Shown: positions 1-7,975, counted from the first letter of the stretch. The stretch is DNA of 23,282 nucleotides from CBFDBT01 sp965603115 (GCA_965603115.1 CBFDBT010000024.1:1-23282); one strand, 5' to 3'. The notes: generated from the sequence alone by a model not told the origin. Numbers and translations are program-made.

Positions 1-673
1 GGACATCGATACCGCCCAAGTCAACAAAAGCACCATAATCAGTGATGTTTTTCACAACACCATCAATGCTGTCGCCTTCTTTAAGCTGTGTCATCAACTC
101 AGAGCGTTGTTCTGCGCGTGCGCCTTCAAGAATGGCACGGCGGGAAACAACGATGTTACCACGACGACGGTCCATTTTCAGGATCTGAAACGGCTGAACA
201 ATATTCATCAAAGGTGTGATGTCACGGATTGGACGAATGTCAACTTGGCTGCCAGGTAGGAAAGCTACCGCGCCATTGATATCCACTGTAAAGCCGCCTT
301 TAACGCGACCAAAGATAGAACCATCGACACGTTCTTCATCAGCGAAGGCTTTTTCCAAGCGTTCCCATGACTCTTCACGACGAGCTTTGTCGCGGCTGAG
401 GATGGCTTCACCCATGGCATTTTCAATGCGCTCAACAAAAACTTCTACTGTGTCGCCTGCTGCAATTTCAGCGTCCTGACCTGGAGTAGAGAATTCTTTG
501 AGAGCAATACGCCCTTCAGCTTTAAGTCCGATATCGATAATTGCGAATTCTTTTTCAATGGCTGTTACTGTTCCAGTTACAACGTGACCTTCAAAACTAT
601 CGTGGCCACCCATTGATTCTTCGAGAAGTGCTGCAAAGTCTTCAACACTTGGCGCGATTTGCGCTTCAGTCAT
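1..673 (-). CDS. rpsA: 30S ribosomal protein S1, N-terminal part (cut by window edge)
   Basis: Reading the minus strand from an ATG at 673-671 gives an uninterrupted frame of about 224 codons that runs off the left edge, so only the N-terminal part is present. The protein begins MTEAQIAPSVEDFAALLEES. It shows successive S1 (OB-fold) repeats: the first at about residues 29-95, a second at about 113-178, and a third just starting at about 200 with the phrase DSIDGVVKNITDYGAFVDLG. Ribosomal protein S1 binds mRNA on the 30S subunit and helps initiation; the usual protein has about six such repeats and 550-570 residues. An AAGGA Shine-Dalgarno sequence lies about nine bases upstream of the ATG. 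cmk lies upstream on the same strand, 206 bases away, a neighbour order common in Proteobacteria. Confidence 0.96.
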   Translation of the reverse strand, partial: MTEAQIAPSVEDFAALLEESMGGHDSFEGHVVTGTVTAIEKEFAIIDIGLKAEGRIALKEFSTPGQDAEIAAGDTVEVFVERIENAMGEAILSRDKARREESWERLEKAFADEERVDGSIFGRVKGGFTVDINGAVAFLPGSQVDIRPIRDITPLMNIVQPFQILKMDRRRGNIVVSRRAILEGARAEQRSELMTQLKEGDSIDGVVKNITDYGAFVDLGGIDV

Positions 674-879
674 ATACTTATGTCCTTGTTTTAATTTTTG
701 TGCCGGCTGGTTGGTTCCAGCGGTCTTCCTGTGAATGTTGAAATACTTCTAAAAGCATTCTAGCGCAGGACCATCCTTTGCTTTGTTTTAACTCACAGGC
801 CTAAAACACATGAAAAACACCCTCCATTAAATTGTCCCTTAGGATCAGTCTAATGGTGAGCGGTTAACCGCATCGTCGG
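674..879 (-). other. cmk-rpsA intergenic region, probable rpsA leader
   Basis: These 206 non-coding bases separate cmk from rpsA on the minus strand. The length is enough for a separate rpsA promoter and leader. A TAGAAT hexamer can be read on the minus strand around 760-770, but no convincing -35 box stands at the right distance. I see no clear rho-independent hairpin here, so read-through from cmk is possible. Confidence 0.3.
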
Positions 880-1521
880 CTATTGGGGTTGATAGTTCTG
901 GCGAACCAGTTCCACAGCCCTTAAAAACACCGCGTCTATATCTAATTTTGAGGTATCTAGCAAGAGCGCATTTTCTGCGGGGCGCATTGGAGCATCTTTT
1001 CGGTTCATATCACGCTCATCACGTTCTTTGATTTCCGCAATAACAGATGCTCTGCTATGAGCGAGAAGGTTGTTTTCAGTTTCTGCCAAGCGGCGCTCTG
1101 CACGCACTTCAGGCGAGGCGGTAATGTATAATTTTACATCAGCGTCAGGGCAGACCACCGTGCCTATATCTCTACCATCAAGAATGACACCATCTTTGTC
1201 TGCAGGAATATTGGTGGCGAATTTTCTTTGAAATAACAATAGGTTGGCGCGAACTTGTGGCATGGCGGCTATAATCGAGGCGGCATTACCAGTGGATTCA
1301 GTTCGCAAATCGGGGCTGATTAAGTCATCGAGAATTAAGTCGGATGAAGCGCGACCGGCAGCATCTTCATTGTGTGGATCAATGCCATGCTTTAGCAATT
1401 TTAAAGCAACCGCGCGGTAAAGTACGCCCGTATCAAGATAGGCAAGCTCAAAGTATTCAGCGAGCCGCTTTGCAAGTGTCCCTTTGCCAGCTGCGGCGGG
1501 TCCATCTATAGCAATAATCAT
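880..1521 (-). CDS. cmk: Cytidylate kinase
   Basis: This 213-residue protein matches cytidylate kinase, which phosphorylates CMP and dCMP with ATP in the cytoplasm and feeds the pyrimidine nucleotide pool. The P-loop GPAAAGKGT is at residues 7-15. The family stretch DGRDIGTVV and the following DVKLYITASPEVRAERR segment, including the arginine-rich lid, are present. The length is close to the roughly 210-230 residues usual for the bacterial enzyme. The ATG at 1521-1519 is preceded by a purine-rich GGGGAAAA. It lies between aroA upstream (186-base gap) and rpsA downstream on the same strand. The aroA-cmk-rpsA order is widely conserved, which supports the call. Confidence 0.96.
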   Translation of the reverse strand: MIIAIDGPAAAGKGTLAKRLAEYFELAYLDTGVLYRAVALKLLKHGIDPHNEDAAGRASSDLILDDLISPDLRTESTGNAASIIAAMPQVRANLLLFQRKFATNIPADKDGVILDGRDIGTVVCPDADVKLYITASPEVRAERRLAETENNLLAHSRASVIAEIKERDERDMNRKDAPMRPAENALLLDTSKLDIDAVFLRAVELVRQNYQPQ

Positions 1522-1707
1522 TGTTTTCCCCGAATCACTTGAGTCTTAATTATAAACTAACAGTAATATTTACCGCCACTGGTTGAACAATTTGACTATA
1601 ACCGACATTCGAATCGCTGGCAATTGGGGAAAAGAAAATAATATCCGAACCAGCTTGCTGGTGAGGCAAGGCCAAGGGCCGCCCGCAGCGTAAGCGAGGA
1701 TCTAATA

Positions 1708-3060
1708 TTACCTAAGCTTCCCGCCTAATCCATTCATAAGGTCGGCAAATGTGGGAAAGCTGGTATGAAATGCACTGGCGTCATCAATGGCAATAGGGTT
1801 TTTAGCCATCATGCCGAGTACCAAAAAACTCATGGCAATACGGTGATCAAGGTGGGTTGCAATGGTTGCCCCTCCCGGCACTTTACCGTTTCCATCACCA
1901 TCTCCACAGCCTCTTATGGTTAAGCCGTCATCAAATTCTTCTACCTCAATGCCGCAGGCGCGCAAACCCTCAGTCATTACTGCCAAGCGGTCAGATTCTT
2001 TTACGCGTAGCTCGTGCAAACCCGTAAGGTTAGTTGTGCCTTTTGCCACGGCTGCTGCACAAAAAAGAACCGGAAATTCATCAATCATGGTGCTCGGCTC
2101 GACGGTTAATCCATCTATTCCTTTGAGTTTGCTGCCAAGGATATGGATATCACCAACTGGCTCACCACCAGCTTCCCGTTCATTTAAAATGCTGATATCA
2201 GCGCCCAGAGCCCTAAGAGCATCGATAATACCTGTGCGCAATGGATTAAGGCCAACACCGATGAGCGTGATATCGCTGCCCTCGGTCATAGCCGCGGCGG
2301 CCATAGGGAAAGCGGCAGAGGAAATATCGCCGGGCACGATGATATCTGTAGCATGCAATGGTTTTTTACCCGTGAGCCTGATAGTTCTGCCGCCATTCGC
2401 ATCTAATTCTACCTCAATATCCGCACCAAGCGCTGAGAGCATACGTTCACTATGGTCGCGCGTAGATGTTTTTTCACGAACAATGGTGATGCCATCGGTG
2501 TTGAGGCCTGCAAATAACACAGCGGACTTTACCTGCGCCGATGCCATGGGCGGTGTGTAGTCAAGGGGCTTGGGGCGATCACTACCTGTTATTGTAAGCG
2601 GTAATTTGTCGCCTTCACTTGCGTCAATGCGCGCCCCGGTTTGCGCTAATGGGTTAGATACACGGCTCATGGGTCGCTTACTGAGAGAGCTGTCACCCGC
2701 AAATGTGGCGCTGATCGGGTGCGACGCAACAAGGCCCATTAGCAGGCGGGTTGATGTTCCGCTGTTGCCCATTTCCAATGTTTTGGACGGGGATTTGAGC
2801 TTGCCCAGGCCAACACCTTGAACGCGCCATGATCCATCCTCACGCTTATCTATTTTGGCGCCCATCAAGCGCATAGCCGCAGCGGTGGCCAGCACATCTT
2901 CCCCCTCGAGCAAGCCAGAAATGATGCTGGTGCCACTGGCAATGGCTGGCAGCATTAAGGAGCGATGGGAGATAGATTTATCACCGGGTATGTGTGCGAC
3001 TCCACTTAAGTACGTGACTGCACTGGACGCTAAAGACGGCGAGTTTTTTTTGGAGGGCAC
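1708..3060 (-). CDS. aroA: 3-phosphoshikimate 1-carboxyvinyltransferase (EPSP synthase)
   Basis: This 450-residue enzyme joins phosphoenolpyruvate to shikimate-3-phosphate in the aromatic amino acid (shikimate) pathway. The N-terminal signature GDKSISHR (residues 26-33) carries the substrate-binding lysine, and NSGTSTR (about 99-105), MASAQVKSAVL, LHELRVKESDRL and DHRIAMSFLVLG follow in order. The SAQVKSA form and overall pattern fit the class II EPSP synthases common in alphaproteobacteria. The first codon is GTG at 3060-3058 (reads PSKKNSPSL); no in-frame ATG lies just upstream, and an AAGGA lies about 11 bases before it, so GTG is the best start. A 186-base gap separates it from cmk. It diverges from the zinc-ribbon gene that begins at 3294. 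Confidence 0.96.
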   Translation of the reverse strand: MPSKKNSPSLASSAVTYLSGVAHIPGDKSISHRSLMLPAIASGTSIISGLLEGEDVLATAAAMRLMGAKIDKREDGSWRVQGVGLGKLKSPSKTLEMGNSGTSTRLLMGLVASHPISATFAGDSSLSKRPMSRVSNPLAQTGARIDASEGDKLPLTITGSDRPKPLDYTPPMASAQVKSAVLFAGLNTDGITIVREKTSTRDHSERMLSALGADIEVELDANGGRTIRLTGKKPLHATDIIVPGDISSAAFPMAAAAMTEGSDITLIGVGLNPLRTGIIDALRALGADISILNEREAGGEPVGDIHILGSKLKGIDGLTVEPSTMIDEFPVLFCAAAVAKGTTNLTGLHELRVKESDRLAVMTEGLRACGIEVEEFDDGLTIRGCGDGDGNGKVPGGATIATHLDHRIAMSFLVLGMMAKNPIAIDDASAFHTSFPTFADLMNGLGGKLR

Positions 3061-3293
3061 GAAATTGGTTTTCCTTAAATAGCTGGCGTGAGCCGCAGAT
3101 AGTATATTTTAATATATCTCAGTATTTTATGGGTATTTATGGGTTGTCATTCAAGTATTATATTTCCTATTGTAAAAATTATCGGATAATATGTACAGAA
3201 TTCTTTGACAGGCGCGCTCTATCATGGCAAGGGATGCCCAACTTTATAATTTCTGGCCACTTGGCTAAACTACCTTGATGCAGGGAGATGCAG

Positions 3294-3659
3294 ATGACTA
3301 AACCTGAATGGGGCGATAAACGCACCTGCCCCAAATGCGGCGCACGCTTTTATGATCTGGGCAAAAATGACCCGGCGTCTTGTATTGAATGCGGTACTAA
3401 CTGGGTACCTGAGCCAATATTGAAAACAAAGCAGCCCATTAGTCGTGATGAGCCTGTGGTCGAAGAGAAAAAAGATAAGGAAGAGGGTGAGGAATCAGAA
3501 GATCTAAACACTGATGATCTCGATATTCCAGCCGATCTTGATGTTGAAACCGATGATGACGAAGACGGGGATGATGTTCTCGTTGATGTAAGCCTCGATG
3601 ATGAAGATTCAGACGTGAATGACATCATCGATGTATCCCTCGTCAAGAGTGATGAGTAA
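3294..3659 (+). CDS. TIGR02300-type small zinc-ribbon protein with acidic tail
   Basis: This protein of 121 residues starts MTKPEWGDKRTCPKCGARFY, which matches the start pattern of the alphaproteobacterial TIGR02300 family as I know it (function unknown). Two CxxC pairs, CPKCG and CIECG, form a likely zinc ribbon in the first 35 residues. The second half is almost entirely Asp, Glu, Ser and Val and is probably disordered. An alternative ATG six bases upstream (3288) is in frame, but the GGGAG Shine-Dalgarno (3283-3287) abuts it with no spacing; it stands six bases from the 3294 ATG, which also matches the family N-terminus. The gene diverges from aroA, a common arrangement for this family. 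A hairpin terminator follows at 3679. Confidence 0.85.
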   Translation: MTKPEWGDKRTCPKCGARFYDLGKNDPASCIECGTNWVPEPILKTKQPISRDEPVVEEKKDKEEGEESEDLNTDDLDIPADLDVETDDDEDGDDVLVDVSLDDEDSDVNDIIDVSLVKSDE

Positions 3660-3678
3660 ACCAATTAAATAGGGTATT

Positions 3679-3711
3679 ATTGGCAAGCGATATAAAAGTT
3701 TGCCAATTTTG
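3679..3711 (+). terminator. Probable rho-independent terminator of the zinc-ribbon gene
   Basis: An 8-bp perfect stem, ATTGGCAA (3679-3686) with TTGCCAAT (3700-3707), encloses a 13-base loop and runs into TTTT. It lies 20 bases after the stop of the upstream gene. The stem is AT-rich, so strength is uncertain. Confidence 0.55.
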
Positions 3712-3723
3712 AAAATAGACCTT

Positions 3724-3764
3724 GCGCGGATAGGTGCATAAACATATATTCCGCGCTGTCTTTT
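3724..3764 (+). terminator. Second hairpin upstream of tRNA-Ala, possible terminator
   Basis: GCGCGGA (3724-3730) pairs perfectly with TCCGCGC (3750-3756) across a 19-base loop and is followed by TGTCTTTT. It sits just after the first hairpin and 40-80 bases before the tRNA. It could back up the first terminator, or be a structured element in the tRNA upstream region. Confidence 0.35.
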
Positions 3765-3803
3765 AGATGCTCTTGTCAATATGACCTATGTGTATCTAAT
3801 AAA

Positions 3804-3879
3804 GGGGCCTTAGCTCAGCTGGGAGAGCGCTTCGCTGGCAGCGAAGAGGTCAGCGGTTCGATCCCGCTAGGCTCCACCA
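3804..3879 (+). tRNA. tRNA-Ala (anticodon GGC)
   Basis: The 76-base sequence folds as a complete cloverleaf. The acceptor stem GGGGCCT/AGGCTCC contains the G3-U70 wobble pair that marks alanine tRNAs. The anticodon stem CTTCG/CGAAG encloses the loop CTGGCAG, giving anticodon GGC at 3837-3839, which reads GCC codons. The T-arm contains GGTTCGATCC and the CCA end is encoded in the DNA (3877-3879). A strong hairpin terminator follows nine bases later. Confidence 0.97.
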
Positions 3880-3887
3880 AATATTTC

Positions 3888-3921
3888 AAGGACTTAGCAG
3901 TAAAATGCTAGGTCCTTTTTG
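3888..3921 (+). terminator. Rho-independent terminator of tRNA-Ala
   Basis: AAGGACTTAGCA (3888-3899) pairs with TGCTAGGTCCTT (3906-3917) as a 12-bp stem with one G-T wobble and a six-base loop (GTAAAA), and ends in a run of five T. Position and structure fit a tRNA transcription terminator. Confidence 0.85.
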
Positions 3922-4261
3922 GTTATGTGCCCAGATTTGTGCCCAATTTTTTAATTCAATATTTGCATAGGTTGTTATAAAATTGCAAAAATAGAGAAAT
4001 TTTACTTTCCACTTTAATCAACTTATTATGACCTTATTTTGTGATAAATATTTAAATAAATTCAACAGGTTATGAAGTTGGCATACTATTAAGGTCTTAT
4101 GTTAACGATATAAGTCTTTCGCTTACTAGTTGCTAATGTTTCTCTGGCAGCGAAGTTAACAGCGCTCGCTTCAGCTGCATTGGTTGACTTTTTCATTAGC
4201 AGAGGATTAAGCTCGATGTAACAATATTTATGTGTGTGCAATAAAATTGACTGGGGTTGTT
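3922..4261. other. AT-rich intergenic stretch with a degraded tRNA-Ala fragment
   Basis: About 340 bases without a supported gene. The first two thirds (3946-4130) are very AT-rich. Two copies of TGTGCCCA stand 12 bases apart at 3926-3933 and 3938-3945. Bases 4140-4155 match the tRNA-Ala anticodon arm (3831-3846) at 15 of 16 positions, and CAGCG at 4160-4164 continues in the same register, so 20 of 25 positions agree. The same stretch can fold as a hairpin (4147-4151/4174-4178 and 4152-4155/4169-4172). A TTGACT at about 4185 could be a -35 box for the downstream sulfatase, but I see no good -10. Confidence 0.6.
4140..4164 (+). repeat. Degraded partial copy of the tRNA-Ala anticodon arm
   Basis: In an ungapped alignment at an offset of 309 bases, 4140-4164 agrees with tRNA-Ala 3831-3855 at 20 of 25 positions, including a 12-base exact block CTGGCAGCGAAG. 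Similarity starts at the anticodon stem and does not extend 5'. This is the pattern expected if an integrative element once used the anticodon region of this tRNA as its attachment site. That origin is inference; a chance hairpin similarity is the alternative. Confidence 0.4.
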
Positions 4262-5683
4262 ATGCCAAAGCACTTGAAAAACACTAGACTTCTTGCCTGT
4301 ATAGCTCTTCTAATTACGTCGTTTCTTCCGGCTCAGGCATCTGCCGGCGGTGAGAATAAACCTAACATTGTTCTCGTGCTGATGGATAACTTTGGCTACG
4401 GTGAGGTGGGTGTTTATGGTGGTGGTGTTCTGCGCGGAGCACCAACCCCCAACATTGACAGCATCGCACATGAAGGATTTCAGCTTACAAATTTTAATGT
4501 AGAAGCAGAATGTACGCCATCGCGGTCAGCACTGATGACGGGGCGTTATGGAATTCGTACCCGACAACGAGAAGAGGGCCCTCCCAGAGGTGTATGGTAC
4601 GGAATTACCAAGTGGGAGGTCACTCTGGCTGAGATGCTGTCAGATTCTGGTTACGCAACGGGCATGTTCGGAAAATGGCATTTAGGGGATACTGAGGGCC
4701 GTTTTCCTACAGACCAAGGCTTTGATGAATGGATTGGTCTTCCAAGATCATCGGACCGCGCTTTCTGGCCGGATAGCAATAGCTTTACACCTGACAGTCA
4801 CCCGGACGCTGTTTTTACCCATGTGATGTCGTCCAAGCGCGGTGAAGAGCCAAAAAAACTCGAAGTATTTGACCGTGCCAAGCGTAAGACGATTGATCGT
4901 GAAATCACGGACCAGGCCATCGACTTTATCAAGCGCAAAGCCAAAAGTGATCAGCCGTTTTTTGCTTATTTGCCCTATACGCAAACCCATGAGCCGGTTG
5001 ACCCTCACCCTGACTTTTACGGCAAGACAGGAAACGGAAGTTTTGCTGATGTTTTGGCACAGACGGATGCCTACGTAGGGGAGCTTCTTGGCACGATTGA
5101 AGAACTGGGTTTAAAAGAAAATACCATTTTCATCTTTACATCGGACAATGGCCGCGAAGGGGTGCCGAGGTCGTTTGGCTTCACTGGTCCATGGCGTGGC
5201 TCCATGTTTTCGCCTTATGAAGGGTCTTTGCGGGTTCCTTTTTTGATCAGGTGGCCCGGTAAAATTCCGGCAAGGCAGGTATCAAATGATATCGTCCATC
5301 AAATTGATGTCTTTCCCACAATAGCTAGTATTATCGGGGCTGATGTTCCTAAAGACCGGAAAATGGACGGTGTCGACCAATCTTTATTCTTTATGGGTAA
5401 GGTAAAGAAGTCTGCGCGGGAATCGATGGTTATTTACATCGGGAACGAGTTGTTTGGTGTTAAGTGGCGTGATTGGAAATTACTTCTTAAGGAGATGGAT
5501 GTAGGTAGCTATGCAATTAAAGAAATGGCATACCCGTCTATTTACAATCTGCTCGTGGATCCAAAAGAAGAAGTGCCAGAACTTAACTATCTTAATGATA
5601 CTTGGGTTGATTTCCCGCTATACAAGGTCTTGGAGGATCATCAAGAATCGATTGAAAATGATCCTGGTGCTCCGAATCCATAA
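4262..5683 (+). CDS. Exported type I sulfatase (formylglycine-dependent), copy 1
   Basis: This 473-residue sulfatase (alkaline phosphatase superfamily, PF00884-type) would cut sulfate esters in the periplasm. A Sec signal peptide ends near ASAGG at residues 27-30. Metal-site residues D42-N43 (VLMDNFGYG) and D295-N296 (TSDNG) are visible. C84 sits in CTPSR followed by SALMTGRYG, the motif converted to formylglycine. GKWHLG (137-142) and H243 are also present. The segment GPWRGSMFSPYEGSLRVP (309-326) has Met where many sulfatases have an active-site Lys. An in-frame ATG at 4232 lacks a Shine-Dalgarno and would place ten extra residues before the signal peptide; the ATG at 4262 has GGGG upstream. 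The octaheme cytochrome gene starts 32 bases after the stop. The substrate cannot be told, and no maturation enzyme is in the window. Confidence 0.9.
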   Translation: MPKHLKNTRLLACIALLITSFLPAQASAGGENKPNIVLVLMDNFGYGEVGVYGGGVLRGAPTPNIDSIAHEGFQLTNFNVEAECTPSRSALMTGRYGIRTRQREEGPPRGVWYGITKWEVTLAEMLSDSGYATGMFGKWHLGDTEGRFPTDQGFDEWIGLPRSSDRAFWPDSNSFTPDSHPDAVFTHVMSSKRGEEPKKLEVFDRAKRKTIDREITDQAIDFIKRKAKSDQPFFAYLPYTQTHEPVDPHPDFYGKTGNGSFADVLAQTDAYVGELLGTIEELGLKENTIFIFTSDNGREGVPRSFGFTGPWRGSMFSPYEGSLRVPFLIRWPGKIPARQVSNDIVHQIDVFPTIASIIGADVPKDRKMDGVDQSLFFMGKVKKSARESMVIYIGNELFGVKWRDWKLLLKEMDVGSYAIKEMAYPSIYNLLVDPKEEVPELNYLNDTWVDFPLYKVLEDHQESIENDPGAPNP

Positions 5684-5715
5684 GCATCAAAAAAATATAA
5701 GGTTCTGCCCCTAGT

Positions 5716-7902
5716 ATGCCCGACAAACGTTTTTTTGGATATTTTGTATTTCTGTATTTGTGTTTGCTGTGTGCACCTTTTCCTGTGATTTCTGATGATA
5801 AGTGTAAAAGCTGCCACATAGAGCAACATGATAATTGGGCGACGTCTCATCATGCGGGTGCCATGCAAGTCGCCACTACAGACAGTGTGCTGGGTGATTT
5901 TTCTGGCACGGCAGCGACGCACCGCTCGCAAACGGCGACTTTCTTTTATGACGGGCATTTTAAAAGTTCGATTTCGGATGCAGGCGGCGCGGAGGAAACA
6001 TTTGAAATAGCTTATACATTTGGCTTTTCACCCCTTCAGCAATATCTGGTGAAAACTAAGCAAGGCAAGTATCAGGTTTTACCTTTTGCCTGGGACAGTC
6101 GACCTAAAAAAGAAGGCGGGCAGCGTTGGTTCCATATATATCCAGAAGATACTATACTAAAGGGTGACCGCTTACACTGGCAGCAACCGCTACAAAATTG
6201 GAACGGGATGTGTGCGGATTGCCATTCAACGGGGTTGAAGCGGAATTATGACGCTGCGGCGGATCAGTTTGAAACAACTTTCACCACAGAGAATGTTTCC
6301 TGCCTGTCGTGTCATGGTGGAGCTGAAAAGCATGCTGTTACCAAAAAGGAGCGCCCTGCTACTGAGGATAGCTGGCAAGACAGGCTTATCACTTACCTGA
6401 AAGATGTTGATGGATTTAAATTCAAGCCCGGTGCGCACACAGCCAGTTGGACTGGCGCTGAACCACGGAAAAGGCCGGAAATGGAAATATGTGCCGCCTG
6501 TCACAGTTTGCGTGCACCCCTTACCGATGGCATTGACCCAACAGAGAAATTCTTGGACCAATTTGCGCCGACCTTCCTTGACGACCCGTTTTACTTTCCA
6601 GATGGTCAGATCAGGGAGGAAGTCTATGTCTGGGGCTCGTTCCAGCAAAGCAAAATGTTTCAGGCGGGCGTTAGCTGCTTTGATTGTCATGATAGTCATA
6701 GTTTAAAGTTAAAGGCTGAAGGTAATAATCTGTGCACCCAGTGCCATAGTGCGCCAGTGTTTGATACCCCAGACCATCACAAGCATCCACTTGAGACAAA
6801 AGGCGCAAAGTGTGTGAGTTGTCATATGCCGGAGCGCACATATATGGTGGTTGACCCAAGGCGGGATCATAGTTTCAAAATTCCCAAGCCGGATGTCAGC
6901 TTGATCACGGGTAGCCCTAACACATGTACCACATGTCACAGCAACCAAACTAACACGTGGGCGCAGGATGCGCTTGCTGGATGGTTCCCCCAAAGTCAGC
7001 AACACAGCAGTCATGCCGCCACATTTAATCATGCAAGAAAAGCCAACCCAAAAGCACGTGCAGGTTTGATAGCGATCATTCGAGATGTGCAGCAAGCTCC
7101 CATTGTGCGTGCAACAGCGCTATCGCTTATAGCCCGTGTCGCAACGCAGGATTTGATCGAAGAAGCGCGCCCCTATCTTGCCGATGGATCGCCCCTGATC
7201 CGCATGGGAGCAATCAGGGCATTTGCGCCTATGCCTCCTAGACAGCTTTATGAAACACTGAAACATTTGCTGAGTGATGATGTGAGGGCTGTGCGTATTG
7301 AGGCCGCGCGGGCCTTATTGGGTGTGCCGGACATTTCATTCACGAGCCCTGCATTTATAGAACTGATGCAGGCAGATACGATAGCTTCATGGCGAGGGGA
7401 AGGCCGCGCAAATTTAGCTCTCCATCATGTTGCCAAAAGAGATTGGGCGCAGGCAGAAATAGAATATCGGAAGGCCATCGCGCAGGACCCATCCTTCGCG
7501 CCGGCTTTGATAAATTTGGCAGAGCTATTGCGGCAAAGCGGTAGAGAGAATGAAGCCCATGCACTTTTGAAGAATGCAGCATTGAGGTCAAATGCAGATG
7601 CGTCGGTTTATCATTCGCTGGGCCTTGCACAAGTACGTGCGGGGCAAAAGAAATTGGCCGTGCAGTCGCTTGAAAAGGCAGCCAAGGCAGCGCCAGAGGT
7701 CGCCCGCTATACATATGTTTATTTGGTGGCCCTCAATAGTACGGGGCAGGCTGATGCCGCATATAAGGGCGTGAAAAAAGCGCTTCGACGCCACAGATAT
7801 GATCGTGACATACTTCAGTTTGCTTTAGGGCTTGCGCGTAAACGCGGTGATAAAGTCTACGCAGACCGACTTGCATCAAGTCTGAGGGCTCTGTCAAAGT
7901 AA
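5716..7902 (+). CDS. Exported octaheme cytochrome c with HEAT-like and TPR repeats
   Basis: The 728-residue protein begins with a hydrophobic signal sequence (residues 5-25). Eight CxxCH haem-binding motifs follow: CKSCH 30, CADCH 166, CLSCH 196, CAACH 259, CFDCH 321, CTQCH 340, CVSCH 366 and CTTCH 404. The cytochrome part resembles the cytochrome c554/doubled-CxxCH multihaem group. Residues about 460-545 look like HEAT repeats (alternating helices, LIRMGAIRAFAP, VRIEAARALLG) and about 560-710 contain TPR-type repeats (ALINLAELLRQSG, VYHSLGLAQVRAGQ). The likely role is periplasmic electron transfer or a multihaem redox enzyme, with the repeats as a docking platform. It lies 32 bases behind a sulfatase on the same strand, so co-transcription is likely. 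The Shine-Dalgarno is weak (AAGG, 13 bases from ATG). Redox partner and substrate are unknown; haem attachment would need a Ccm system elsewhere. Confidence 0.88.
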   Translation: MPDKRFFGYFVFLYLCLLCAPFPVISDDKCKSCHIEQHDNWATSHHAGAMQVATTDSVLGDFSGTAATHRSQTATFFYDGHFKSSISDAGGAEETFEIAYTFGFSPLQQYLVKTKQGKYQVLPFAWDSRPKKEGGQRWFHIYPEDTILKGDRLHWQQPLQNWNGMCADCHSTGLKRNYDAAADQFETTFTTENVSCLSCHGGAEKHAVTKKERPATEDSWQDRLITYLKDVDGFKFKPGAHTASWTGAEPRKRPEMEICAACHSLRAPLTDGIDPTEKFLDQFAPTFLDDPFYFPDGQIREEVYVWGSFQQSKMFQAGVSCFDCHDSHSLKLKAEGNNLCTQCHSAPVFDTPDHHKHPLETKGAKCVSCHMPERTYMVVDPRRDHSFKIPKPDVSLITGSPNTCTTCHSNQTNTWAQDALAGWFPQSQQHSSHAATFNHARKANPKARAGLIAIIRDVQQAPIVRATALSLIARVATQDLIEEARPYLADGSPLIRMGAIRAFAPMPPRQLYETLKHLLSDDVRAVRIEAARALLGVPDISFTSPAFIELMQADTIASWRGEGRANLALHHVAKRDWAQAEIEYRKAIAQDPSFAPALINLAELLRQSGRENEAHALLKNAALRSNADASVYHSLGLAQVRAGQKKLAVQSLEKAAKAAPEVARYTYVYLVALNSTGQADAAYKGVKKALRRHRYDRDILQFALGLARKRGDKVYADRLASSLRALSK

Positions 7903-7905
7903 TTA

Positions 7906-7926
7906 GTGTCCCTAGTCAGGGGTCAC
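7906..7926. terminator. Possible hairpin between convergent genes
   Basis: The stretch GTGTCCCTAGTCAGGGGTCA plus one base is an imperfect palindrome with a CCCT/AGGG core and flanking GTG/CAC. It stands in the 73-base gap between the convergent cytochrome and flavoenzyme genes. It lacks a T run, so a terminator role is only suggested by position. Confidence 0.25.
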
Positions 7927-7975
7927 CGATTAGGCCGCCCCCTAAGATAAAGCCGTAAAAGACCATAAGGTCGGA

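Noticed and set aside
1522..1707. Possible terminator or small RNA between aroA and cmk
   Set aside because: Only a CCAGC/GCTGG palindrome with a two-base centre was found, too tight to fold as a hairpin, and no T run follows.
1862..2560. Long open frame (232 codons) on the plus strand inside aroA
   Set aside because: It is fully antisense to a clear aroA gene, has a low-complexity Ser/Pro-rich product with no family pattern, and is expected as a shadow frame.
3350..3664. Serine-rich open frame on the minus strand opposite the zinc-ribbon gene
   Set aside because: Its serine runs are the mirror of the Asp/Glu-rich tail codons (GAT, GAA, GAC) of the real gene.
4201..4221. Start-stop mini frame ATGTAA with AGAGGA nine bases upstream, before sulfatase 1
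   Set aside because: It looks like a gene start but is too short to call; it could be chance or a leftover of a deleted gene. No further evidence of regulation by such a frame.
4289..4300. Lipobox-like LLAC near the start of sulfatase 1
   Set aside because: The cysteine is at residue 13, before the hydrophobic core instead of after it, so an ordinary signal peptide fits better.
6226..6699. 157-codon frame antisense to the octaheme cytochrome
   Set aside because: It overlaps a gene with eight clear haem motifs and its product has no recognisable pattern.
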